Made by a program: the position numbers and the translations under genes. 64,000 nucleotides of DNA from Streptomyces catenulae (GTDB lineage: Bacteria; Actinomycetota; Actinomycetes; Streptomycetales; Streptomycetaceae), in contig NZ_JODY01000018.1 of assembly GCF_000718015.1 (NCBI RefSeq), positions 42,453 through 106,452 of the forward strand, written 5' to 3'. Positions 1-6,871 of the stretch are shown one piece after another. Position 1 is the first letter of the stretch, and each line of letters opens with the position of its first letter. Below the pieces are notes generated by a model that saw nothing but the letters and a program-made list of their open reading frames with translations, did not search any database and was not told where the DNA came from.

Positions 1-2
1 AC

Positions 3-50
3 GCCGGTGTCGTCGCCGAGGCGGAGGCCGCGGCCCCCGCCGCGGTCTGA
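3..50 (+). CDS. C-terminal end of an unidentified upstream gene (partial)
   Basis: An open frame enters from the window edge and stops with TGA at 48-50. Its last residues are Ala-rich (ending EAAAPAAV). The stop is followed by a purine-rich stretch (gggaaagggcgg) and then a GTG start 29 bases later, the spacing expected between co-transcribed genes. Only 15 residues are visible, so no function can be given. The downstream neighbour suggests a surface-polysaccharide locus, but that is inference. Confidence 0.4.
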   Translation, partial: AGVVAEAEAAAPAAV

Positions 51-78
51 CCGGCCCAGGGAAAGGGCGGACACCCCC

Positions 79-1407
79 GTGACCGCATCCGACGGCCGCC
101 CCGCCGAGCCGCCCGCGCCCGGCGCGGCGGCCCCGCCCCAGGAGGCGGCGGGCACCCCCCGCCGCCTCCCGGGGGTGCCCCGCCCCCGCGACCGCGCCGC
201 CACCGGCGCCACCGCCCTGCCCCCGGCCACCCTCGCCTTCGTCGAAAGCCCGGTTCAGCTGCTCAACGTGCTGGAGTGGGCCTACGAAGAAGGGGGCACG
301 GGCGGCCCGGACGGCGCCGGGACGCCGGACGCCCCGGCGCGCGCCGCCGCGCCCCCGGTCGCCCCCGGACACGTCTGCGGCCCGCGGACCACCGCCGCCC
401 CGGGGAGCCCGCCCGCCACCGCCCTCACCATCGTCGTCCTCTCCCCGCACGACCCGATGACCCGCGGCCAGCTGCGCCGGATGGCCGAACTCGCCCGCGA
501 GGAGGGGCACTCCGTGCGCTGGGAGGACGCCCGCGGCGGCGCGACCGCCCCGATGCGCACCATCGGCGGCCTCACCCCGCTGCTGCGCCGCGCCCGGCGC
601 ATCGTCATCGGCGACCCGTTCTCCCGCTACGTCCAGCTGCTGCTCACCCTCGCCCCCGCCCGCGACCTGGTCGTCGTCGACGACGGCACCGCGACGATGG
701 AGTTCATCGCCCAACTGGCGCGCGGCGAACGGCTGGTGCGCTGGCACCGGCACGGCAGCGGCCGGGGGGCGCGCGATCTGCTCTTCGCGCCGTTCGCCCG
801 GGCCGCGCGCCGCCGCCTCACCCCGGCGCCGGACGGTGGCCGCCGCACCGTCGGCGTCTTCAGCTCCATGCCGGTCGAGGCGCCGCCCGGCGTCCGCATC
901 GCCACCAACGCCTTCGCCTGGACCCGCCGCCGCTTCGGCCCGCCGCGGCTGACCCGCGCCGCCGACATCGTCGGCACCTCCCTCGTCGAGACCGGCGTCG
1001 TCGACACCGACCGCTATCTGGCCGCCGTCGCCCGGCTGGCCCGTACGCACGGCGCCACCCGCTACTTCGCCCACCGCCGCGAGCACACCGACAAGCTGCA
1101 CCGTCTCGCCACCGAGACCGGTCTGGAGGTGGTCCGCCCCGATCTGCCGCTGGAGCTGATCGCCCGCCGCGGACCCATCGGCCGACTGATCGTCAGTTTC
1201 CCCTCGACGGTGGTGCACACCCTGCCGCTCGCCCTCGTCGGCACCGGCGTCCGCGTCGCGGTCTGCGACGTCGACCCGACCTGGCTCACCAGCCGCGCCT
1301 CGCCCCGCGCCCAGGGCTTCCTGGACGACGTCACCGGCACCGCCCGCGGCGTCGACCGGCTGCCGCCGGGATCCGCCACGGAGGAGCCGCCCCCGGGTGC
1401 GGGGTGA
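79..1407 (+). CDS. Polysialyltransferase-like protein (surface polysaccharide)
   Basis: A protein of 442 residues from the chosen GTG at 79; the frame stays open upstream, but 79 is preceded by a Shine-Dalgarno-like gggaaaggg. The first 60 residues are Pro/Ala-rich linker. The recognisable part starts near residue 54 with FVESPVQLLNVLEW, followed by IVIGDPFSRYVQLLL, LVVVDDGTATMEF, YFAHRREH and SFPSTVVHTLPL. That order (N-terminal ESPxQL motif, DDG, then a His-containing HRRE and a SFPSTV segment) is what I know from the alpha-2,8-polysialyltransferase and lipooligosaccharide sialyltransferase families. It probably uses a nucleotide-activated ulosonic acid to extend a cell-wall glycopolymer. 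The family assignment rests on motif recall only; the acceptor and donor cannot be read from the sequence. Confidence 0.7.
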   Translation: MTASDGRPAEPPAPGAAAPPQEAAGTPRRLPGVPRPRDRAATGATALPPATLAFVESPVQLLNVLEWAYEEGGTGGPDGAGTPDAPARAAAPPVAPGHVCGPRTTAAPGSPPATALTIVVLSPHDPMTRGQLRRMAELAREEGHSVRWEDARGGATAPMRTIGGLTPLLRRARRIVIGDPFSRYVQLLLTLAPARDLVVVDDGTATMEFIAQLARGERLVRWHRHGSGRGARDLLFAPFARAARRRLTPAPDGGRRTVGVFSSMPVEAPPGVRIATNAFAWTRRRFGPPRLTRAADIVGTSLVETGVVDTDRYLAAVARLARTHGATRYFAHRREHTDKLHRLATETGLEVVRPDLPLELIARRGPIGRLIVSFPSTVVHTLPLALVGTGVRVAVCDVDPTWLTSRASPRAQGFLDDVTGTARGVDRLPPGSATEEPPPGAG

Positions 1408-1587
1408 GGCGGCGGCCCCGGGGTGCGCGGGCGCTCGGGGCGCGGGCGCGCACGGCGCGAAAACCAAAGGAAATACCCCGCCCCGCGACCATCCATGCGG
1501 CGTACCGCTCGAAAATCTTCCCCTGACGGGCTGAACTTTTGTTGATCCAGGGACAGTTGCCCCTTCCGGGACCGTAACCTTCCCGGG

Positions 1588-2871
1588 GTGAGCCAACTGA
1601 TGTATCCTGCCGCCGCCCCTGACCCGACCGACCCGCAGGACCTGCTCCCCGGAGCCCTGTCCGAGGCGTTGCACACCGAACTCATCGCCTTCCGCCGCGA
1701 CCTGCACATGCACCCCGAGCTGGGTAATCAGGAGTTCCGCACCACCGAGGCGCTCCGCAGCCGTCTGGAGGCGGCCGGTCTGCGACCCCGCGTCCTCACC
1801 GTCGGCACCGGCCTGATCTGCGACATCGGCACCGACCCGGCGGACATCACCCGCGTCGACGACCCGGCGGACGACGACCCCGACGCCCGCCCGCTGCTGG
1901 CCCTGCGCGCCGACATCGACGCCCTGCCCATCCCGGACACCAAGACCGTCGCCTACCGCTCCACCATCCCCGACCGCGCCCACGCCTGCGGCCACGACGT
2001 CCACACCACCGTCGTCCTCGGCGCCGGGCTGGTCCTCGCCGAGCTGGCCCGCCGCGGTCAGCTGCCCTACCCGGTCCGGCTGCTCTTCCAGCCCGCCGAG
2101 GAGGTGCTGCCCGGCGGCGCCCCCGACACCATCGAGTCCGGTGTGCTGGAGGGCGTCGGCCGGATCCTCGCCGTCCACTGCGACCCGCGCGTCGACGCCG
2201 GCCGGATCGGCCTGCGCACCGGCCCGATCACCTCCGCCTGCGACCGCCTGGAGGTCGCCCTCGACGGTCCCGGCGGCCACACCGCGCGCCCGCACCTCAC
2301 CACCGACCTGGTCACCGCCGCCGCCCGGGTCGCCGTCGACGTCCCCGCCCTCGTCGCCCGCCGCGTCGACGCCCGCTCCGGCCTCGCCGTCACCTGGGGC
2401 CGCCTCGACGCCGGGCACGCCTGCAACGTCATCCCGCAGCACGCCGAGATGTCCGGCACGGTCCGCTGCCTCGATCTGGACGCCTGGCGCCGCGCCCCCG
2501 ACCTCGTCCACGCCGCCATCGACGAGGTCGCCACCCTGCACGGCGCGAAGTCGCAGATCACCTACGTCCGCGGGGTCCCGCCGGTGGTCAACGACGCGGC
2601 CTGCGCACAGCTGCTGCACGACGCGATGACCGCCCGCTGCGGCCCCGCCGCCGTCGAGACCACCGAACAGTCCCTGGGCGGCGAGGACTTCTCGTGGTAC
2701 CTGGAGCACGTCCCCGGCGCCATGGCCCGCCTCGGCGTCCGCCCGCCCGGCAGCAACGACCGCCTCGACCTGCACCGCGGCGACTTCGACGTCGACGAGT
2801 CCGCGATCCGCACCGGCGTCGAGCTGTTCACGGCGGCGGCACTCCTGTCCGGGGCGGCCCCGGTCTTCTGA
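1588..2871 (+). CDS. M20 family amidohydrolase / N-acyl-amino-acid deacylase
   Basis: 427 residues from GTG 1588. The M20 metallopeptidase signatures appear in order: LRADIDALPIPD, HACGHD (residues about 132-137, metal ligands), PAEE (about 169-172, catalytic Glu and metal), AVHCDP, GPGGHTARPH in the dimerisation domain, VTWGRLDAGHACNVIP, and a C-terminal LGGEDFSWY that supplies the last ligand. Length and motif set fit the amidohydrolase branch (IAA-amino acid or hippurate hydrolase type), which hydrolyses N-acyl or amide bonds in the cytoplasm. There is no signal peptide. It stands alone: the upstream 180 bases hold no gene, and downstream lies the remnant region. The substrate cannot be decided from sequence. 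Confidence 0.9.
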   Translation: MSQLMYPAAAPDPTDPQDLLPGALSEALHTELIAFRRDLHMHPELGNQEFRTTEALRSRLEAAGLRPRVLTVGTGLICDIGTDPADITRVDDPADDDPDARPLLALRADIDALPIPDTKTVAYRSTIPDRAHACGHDVHTTVVLGAGLVLAELARRGQLPYPVRLLFQPAEEVLPGGAPDTIESGVLEGVGRILAVHCDPRVDAGRIGLRTGPITSACDRLEVALDGPGGHTARPHLTTDLVTAAARVAVDVPALVARRVDARSGLAVTWGRLDAGHACNVIPQHAEMSGTVRCLDLDAWRRAPDLVHAAIDEVATLHGAKSQITYVRGVPPVVNDAACAQLLHDAMTARCGPAAVETTEQSLGGEDFSWYLEHVPGAMARLGVRPPGSNDRLDLHRGDFDVDESAIRTGVELFTAAALLSGAAPVF

Positions 2872-2933
2872 GCCCGCGCCCGCACCGGCCCCCGACGGCT
2901 CCCGCACCCCGGGAGCGGCGGGGGCCGTCGCGT

Positions 2934-3148
2934 TCAGCCCCGCCGGGCGCGCTCCTGGTGGCGGCGGGCCTTGAGCCGGTTGCCGCAGGTCTTCATCGAG
3001 CACCGGCGGGCGGTGTTGGCGCGGCTGCGGTCGAGGAGGAAGAGACGGCACTCGTCGTTGCCGCACGGCCGCAGCCGCCCGGGCCGGTGCTCCCGGACGT
3101 CGTACCAGGCGAGCACCAACTCCACCGCGAGCCGCCGCTCGGGCGGCA
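2934..3148 (-). pseudogene. C-terminal remnant of a CGNR zinc-finger regulator
   Basis: Read on the minus strand, this stretch encodes ERRLAVELVLAWYD, CGNDECRLFLLDRSR, RRCSMKTCGNRLKARRH and then a stop at 2934. It is the whole CGNR zinc finger (Cys-x4-Cys ... Cys-x4-Cys-Gly-Asn-Arg) that ends proteins of the ABATE/CGNR family. The N-terminal stress-response domain, normally more than 100 residues, is missing. Upstream of about 3148 the sequence turns into an opposite-strand hydrolase remnant. There is no start codon in a sensible place. This is a broken gene, cut by the event that also truncated its neighbour. Confidence 0.75.
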
Positions 3149-3716
3149 GTACTGCTCCACGGCTTCCCCACCAGCTCCCGCATGTTTCCGACGGCTGATC
3201 CCCGAACTCGCCGACCGCTTCCATGTGATCGCCCCCGACCACCTCGGCTTCTGGGCCCCCGTCTGGACCTACGCCCACGCCCCGGGCCCCGCCACCGAAC
3301 CCGCCGTCCGCGCCGCCCTCGGCCTCGACGCCATCCGCCGGCAGTACCTCCACGGCGTCGACCGGCCCGAACTCGTCGACCCCGACACCTGGACCGCCGA
3401 CCACCGCGACCTCTCCCGCCCCGGCAACGACCTCGTCCAGCTCGCCCTCTTCCGCGACCACGCCACCCACCCGCCGCTCTCCCCGCAGGTCCACGCCTAC
3501 TTCCGGCGGAGCCACGTCCCGCTGCTCGCGGTCTGGGGCGCGAACGACGAGATCTTCGGCCCGGACGGCGCCCGCGCCTTCGCCCGGGACCTGCCGGACG
3601 CCGAGACCCCTCTCGTCCCCGGCGGCGGCCACTTCCTGCTGGAGAGCCACCCGGACAGCACCGCCGCCACCGTCCGGGGCTTCCTGACCCGAACGGTGGC
3701 GGCGGCGCGGTCCTGA
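3149..3716 (+). pseudogene. Alpha/beta-hydrolase remnant, frameshifted and internally deleted
   Basis: The oxyanion-loop segment VLLHGFPTSSRMF is encoded at 3149-3187. The continuation RRLIPELADRFHVIAPDHLGF is in the next frame: ATGTTTCCGA stands where ATGTTCCGA would keep frame, so one T is extra at 3185-3187. After HLGF the sequence jumps to WAPVWTYAHAPGP, then RQYLHGVDRPELVDP, LLAVWGANDEIFGPDGA and GGGHFLLESH to a stop at 3716. In epoxide-hydrolase and haloalkane-dehalogenase-like enzymes, the nucleophile elbow and the start of the cap lie between those two points; here they are gone. The catalytic Asp and His of the C-terminal part survive. No start codon is available on the left. The gene is non-functional. 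Confidence 0.8.
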
Positions 3717-3772
3717 GACGGTCTACGGGCCCTGGGCCCGGACCACGGGACCCTGAGCCCGGACGGTCCGGA

Positions 3773-4417
3773 CTACGGGTGGTACTTCTCCGCGACGACC
3801 TCCGCGCCGCCGGAGCCGGTGTCCATGGTGACGCGGACGGTCACGCTGTCGGTCTTGGCGGCGGTCTCCAGCTGGTCCACGGTGCAGCGGCGGGTGCCGA
3901 AGCCCTCGTTGTCGATGGCGACATTGCCCTCGGAGTCCCCGCAGATGGCCGCCGCGCCGAGGATCTTCGTCGCGTTGGCGACCAGGAACGCCTGGTCCAT
4001 GCCGCCGCTCTCCGGCTTGACGATCAGCTTGCCGGGCGCGAGGTAGGACAACTTCCCGACCAGCGTCTTCTCACCCGTGTCGGGCTGCTGGTCCGGGGCG
4101 GAGTTCCCGTTGTCCGTGGACCCGCCGTTACCGCCCCCGGTCGACCCGCCACCGTTGTCGCCCCCGGTGGCCCCGCCCTCGGCGCCCTCCGGCGTGTGGT
4201 GCTCCCCGGCGCCCGCGCTCTTCGGCGTCCCCTGCCCGGCGGACTGCCCCTGCCCCTCGCCCTGCGTCGCCGTCGAGGCGTTCACCTTGCCCGCCCCGGT
4301 GTCGCTCTGCCCGCAGGCGGTGACCCCCATCCCGAGCGCCGCCGCGGCGGCCACGGCGAGGGCGATACGGCGGCCGGCGCGGCCACGGAAGCGGTGGGCG
4401 GTGGCGGTGATCATCAT
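3773..4417 (-). CDS. Lipoprotein with Gly/Ser-rich linker, function unknown
   Basis: About 214 residues. I chose the ATG at 4417 (or 4414, better spaced from the GGAG upstream); longer versions lack a ribosome site. The N-terminus is a lipoprotein signal: Arg-rich n-region, Ala/Val core and GMGVTAC with the lipid-bearing Cys, so the mature protein sits on the outer face of the membrane. A disordered linker of about 90 residues rich in Gly, Asn, Asp and Ser follows. A compact domain of about 95 residues then ends the protein, beginning LVGKLSYLAPGKLIV and containing two Cys (AAICGDS and TRRCTVDQ) that could form a disulfide. I do not recognise the domain. The gene has no operon partner. Confidence 0.75.
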   Translation of the reverse strand: MMITATAHRFRGRAGRRIALAVAAAAALGMGVTACGQSDTGAGKVNASTATQGEGQGQSAGQGTPKSAGAGEHHTPEGAEGGATGGDNGGGSTGGGNGGSTDNGNSAPDQQPDTGEKTLVGKLSYLAPGKLIVKPESGGMDQAFLVANATKILGAAAICGDSEGNVAIDNEGFGTRRCTVDQLETAAKTDSVTVRVTMDTGSGGAEVVAEKYHP

Positions 4418-4522
4418 GAGCTCCGTTGCGGTGTCGTTCGTCTCGCTCCTGGACAACCACCACTTTGGGAGACGGGCTTGGCGTTCCGCTAACAGCTCAC
4501 TAATACGACGGAGCCGTCCGGC

Positions 4523-4729
4523 TCACCCTCGGAACTCCCCGCCCTTGACCCCCGCGACGAAGCGCACGAACGCGCTGGTGGGAACGGCCAGAGACGGCCC
4601 GTCCGGGTCCTTGGAATCCCGTACGGGGACGACGCCACGGGAGGGGACGAGGTTGGCGGCGATCTCGATGCAGGAGCCTCCGCTCCCGCTGTACGAGGAC
4701 TTGAACCAGCGCGGCATTGCGTTCGTCAC
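4523..4729 (-). CDS. DUF397 protein (first copy)
   Basis: 68 residues from GTG 4729, with AAGGGG as ribosome site. It contains the DUF397 core WFKSSYSGSGGSCIEIA, VPVRDSKDPDGPSL and AFVRFVAGVK. DUF397 proteins are small, usually encoded beside XRE/DUF5753 regulators, and act in developmental or antibiotic switches in Streptomyces (the WhiJ and AbaA-type loci). It is a close paralogue of the DUF397 protein at 4880-5092, most likely a local tandem duplication. A strong terminator (4813-4863) lies between the copies, so this one probably has its own promoter or receives read-through. Confidence 0.88.
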   Translation of the reverse strand: MTNAMPRWFKSSYSGSGGSCIEIAANLVPSRGVVPVRDSKDPDGPSLAVPTSAFVRFVAGVKGGEFRG

Positions 4730-4812
4730 GACGTGCCCCTTCGCTGCTTGTCGGCGTGCTCATGGCTCCGTCTGAGGTTAGGGACCCGACGGCGCCACCG
4801 CGAGAGGGCGAA

Positions 4813-4863
4813 CGAAAGCCCCGCCCGGCGCCCTCTGGTCAGAAGGGCCGAACGGGGCTTTCG
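4813..4863 (-). terminator. Terminator of the XRE-DUF397 pair
   Basis: Perfect inverted repeat CGAAAGCCCCG (4813-4823) and CGGGGCTTTCG (4853-4863), just past the stop of the DUF397 gene at 4880. On the minus strand it would end transcripts of the regulator pair and separate them from the second DUF397 copy. Confidence 0.7.
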
Positions 4864-4879
4864 CCGTACGGGATCCGGC

Positions 4880-5092
4880 TCAGGCGCGGAACTCTCCGGC
4901 CTTGACGCCCGCCACGAAGGACGCGAACGCGGCGGCGGGGACGGCGAGCGACGGGCCCTGCGGAGCCTTCGAGTCGCGGAGGGGAACTATGCCGGTGGCC
5001 GCCGCGTGCGCCGGGGCCCACTCGATGCAGGAGCCACCGTTGCCGCTGTAGGAGGACTTGATCCAGGTCAGGGGGAGGGAGTCGGTCGTCAC
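4880..5092 (-). CDS. DUF397 protein (second copy, coupled to the XRE regulator)
   Basis: 70 residues from ATG 5092. The DUF397 signature is complete: WIKSSYSGNGGSCIEWA, VPLRDSKAPQGPSL, AFASFVAGVKAGEF. The start overlaps the stop of the XRE gene by four bases (5089-5092), so translation is coupled and the two proteins are probably made in fixed ratio. In related loci the DUF397 protein is thought to bind or modulate the DUF5753 half of the regulator; that is inference here. Confidence 0.92.
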   Translation of the reverse strand: MTTDSLPLTWIKSSYSGNGGSCIEWAPAHAAATGIVPLRDSKAPQGPSLAVPAAAFASFVAGVKAGEFRA

Positions 5093-5928
5093 GGGGTGCC
5101 CTTTCGCAACTGCTCGATCATGGCCACGGATTCCGCCTGGGAAAGCGCTTCCGCCTGCAGCTGATGGTAGGCCCTCACCAGCGGCAGCACGGACGTGATT
5201 TCCCTGTCCAGATGCCCGTTGGTCTGGGACTCCACATAGGACATGACGGAACGGTCGGGCAGCGTCAGCAGGTTCACCAGCTGGTTGAACGGGCGCCGCT
5301 CGCCTATGGCATACGGGGCCATCTGGAGCACGGAGTTCGATTGTTCAGCGAACTCAACCAGGCGAGCAAGCTGGCGTTCCATGACCTTCGGCCCGCCGAT
5401 CAGCCGCCGGACACAGCTCTCGTCCAGCACCACGATCACCATGGGCGGGACGCGCCGAACCAGGGCCGATTGCCGTTCGAGCAGGAATTCCACTCGCTCA
5501 GAGGCTTGTTCGGGGGTGAGAGTGCCCCGCCTCACGTTGCCCTCTTCCAGGGCTCTTGCGTACTCCGGCGTCTGGAGCAGTCCAGGGATCGCCCCCACGT
5601 CGAACAGCCGTATCTCCGACGCACGCGCCTCGTGAGTGACGTACTCCGGAAAACCCTCCAGCAGGCTGCCGTTGCGGATCTCGCCCCATCCGCGCTCGAA
5701 CGACTCCGGGGTCCCCGTGAGGCCCAGCGCCGCGTCAAGACTGCGCGAAAACCGCAGAGTCGGAGGCTTGCGACCGGTTTCGATCGCCGAGATGTGCCTC
5801 CCCGAGTAACCGACGACCTCGGCGAGATCGTCCTGCTTCCAGCCGCGTGCTTCGCGAGCACTGCGGACGCGTGCGCCGAAGGCCGCTTGCGGGCTTGCCT
5901 CGGGATTCAGAGCCTTGATGTTGACCAA
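5089..5928 (-). CDS. XRE family regulator with DUF5753 domain (Scr1/WhiJ type)
   Basis: 279 residues from a TTG start at 5928, preceded by GGAG six bases away; no ATG or GTG fits better. Residues about 15-70 form a helix-turn-helix of the Cro/CI type (VRSAREARGWKQDDLAEVVGY, HISAIETGRKPP). The rest is the DUF5753 domain, seen in EIRLFDVGAIPGLLQTPEYA, VIVVLDESCVRR and VLQMAPYAIGERR. This architecture, paired with DUF397, is a Streptomyces specialty found in many paralogous loci such as whiJ. It probably represses its own cluster and the divergent genes from 6021. The base composition is less GC-rich than the flanking housekeeping genes, consistent with accessory DNA. Confidence 0.9.
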   Translation of the reverse strand: MVNIKALNPEASPQAAFGARVRSAREARGWKQDDLAEVVGYSGRHISAIETGRKPPTLRFSRSLDAALGLTGTPESFERGWGEIRNGSLLEGFPEYVTHEARASEIRLFDVGAIPGLLQTPEYARALEEGNVRRGTLTPEQASERVEFLLERQSALVRRVPPMVIVVLDESCVRRLIGGPKVMERQLARLVEFAEQSNSVLQMAPYAIGERRPFNQLVNLLTLPDRSVMSYVESQTNGHLDREITSVLPLVRAYHQLQAEALSQAESVAMIEQLRKGTP

Positions 5929-6020
5929 CGTGCTCTCCGTTTCCGGAACGTTGAAGACGACCAGCCGCTAGGCCACTCTAAGTCCCTCCAGTAGCGGAAC
6001 GGCTACGGAGAGGAGCGGCT

Positions 6021-6122
6021 ATGCCTGTCAGGATTGTCGGGATTACCGGACGCGGCTTCATGGAGTACGAGGGCCTCGCCAGGGCCCGCGCCACCCCGCG
6101 CTCCGGGGGTGACCTGCGATGA
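6021..6122 (+). CDS. Small ORF, first of a three-gene chain
   Basis: 33 residues from ATG 6021, with a strong ribosome site (ggagaggag, 6007-6015). Sequence features: MPVRIVGITGRGFMEYEG followed by a basic tail. The stop overlaps the next start as ATGA (6119-6122). I know no family for it. Its support comes from the ribosome site, the coupling, and its position divergent from the XRE regulator. Confidence 0.5.
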   Translation: MPVRIVGITGRGFMEYEGLARARATPRSGGDLR

Positions 6123-6244
6123 CGGGCGGCGGTGCCGAAATCCGGTGCGAGAGACGCCCATTCGGCCCCGACGTCACCGCGTCACACGTCCCGGGCACCG
6201 TTCGAACGATCTCGCCCCCGCTCGCCGAAGATCCCTGGAGCTAG
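6119..6244 (+). CDS. Small ORF, second of the chain
   Basis: 41 residues from ATG 6119, with GGGGG eight bases upstream; it overlaps the previous stop by four bases and ends two bases before the next start. It begins MTGGGAEIRCERRPFGPD and ends PPLAEDPWS, with one Cys and no membrane segment. No recognised family. Coupling on both sides argues that it is translated, though it could also serve as a leader for the gene at 6247. Confidence 0.45.
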   Translation: MTGGGAEIRCERRPFGPDVTASHVPGTVRTISPPLAEDPWS

Positions 6245-6246
6245 CC

Positions 6247-6636
6247 ATGCACGGAACCCCCGCGGACCGGTCCGCGGCCACCTCGCACCTCACCGACACC
6301 GACCCGGCCCACCACGTCCGCATCCTGCCGTGGACCGCCGACGGCAAACTCTGTGTCCTCAGCACCAGCGGCCCGGGCAGCTTCCTCTCCCGCCTAGCCG
6401 ACAGCCTCGAAGAGACCCAACTAGCAGCCGGTCGCCAGACGTTGGACCAGGCACACGCCGTACTCTCCGACCCGATGTCCCCCTACGGAGAGTTGCGCTA
6501 CGCCGGTATCCGCCTAGCCGAATGCCTACGAGACGCCTTGTACGTCGCCGAGTCCCGAGGACTACGAATGACGGACCCGGACGAGGAAGACCCGGACAGC
6601 GAAGAACCGGCGGATCCGACCGACCCGCCGGTGTGA
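6247..6636 (+). CDS. Hypothetical protein of the XRE/DUF397 cluster
   Basis: 129 residues from ATG 6247; a GGAG at 6237-6240 sets this start rather than longer in-frame options. The core reads VRILPWTADGKLCVLSTSGPGSFLSRLADSLEE, then a helical stretch around ARQTLD, and ends in an acidic Asp/Glu/Pro tail of about 25 residues. There is no signal peptide or membrane helix. Small proteins of this kind often accompany XRE-DUF397 pairs in Streptomyces. I infer a role in the same switch, but the sequence gives no activity. Confidence 0.7.
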   Translation: MHGTPADRSAATSHLTDTDPAHHVRILPWTADGKLCVLSTSGPGSFLSRLADSLEETQLAAGRQTLDQAHAVLSDPMSPYGELRYAGIRLAECLRDALYVAESRGLRMTDPDEEDPDSEEPADPTDPPV

Positions 6637-6871
6637 CCTGCGGGGCGAGCCTCCGGTTCTCACTCCCTCATTTGTCCGGAAAAGGGGGAGGAAGGGGAGT
6701 GATCGTCAGAGATGCATATGATCACGCCGGGCGTGGTTCCGGGTGGCCGCGACGGTGACGGGCGCGCCCCTCATGTCCTTGCCGTGTCGCAGGACGACGC
6801 GGTGGAGCTGACCTTCGGTCCCGTCGGGAAGCCCGGCGCGCCGTTCTGTCGTCGGTCACACGCAAGGAATC

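Noticed and set aside
2934..3650. 238-codon minus-strand frame as one intact gene
   Set aside because: Only its last 70 residues (the CGNR finger) look like protein; the rest is the antisense of the hydrolase remnant.
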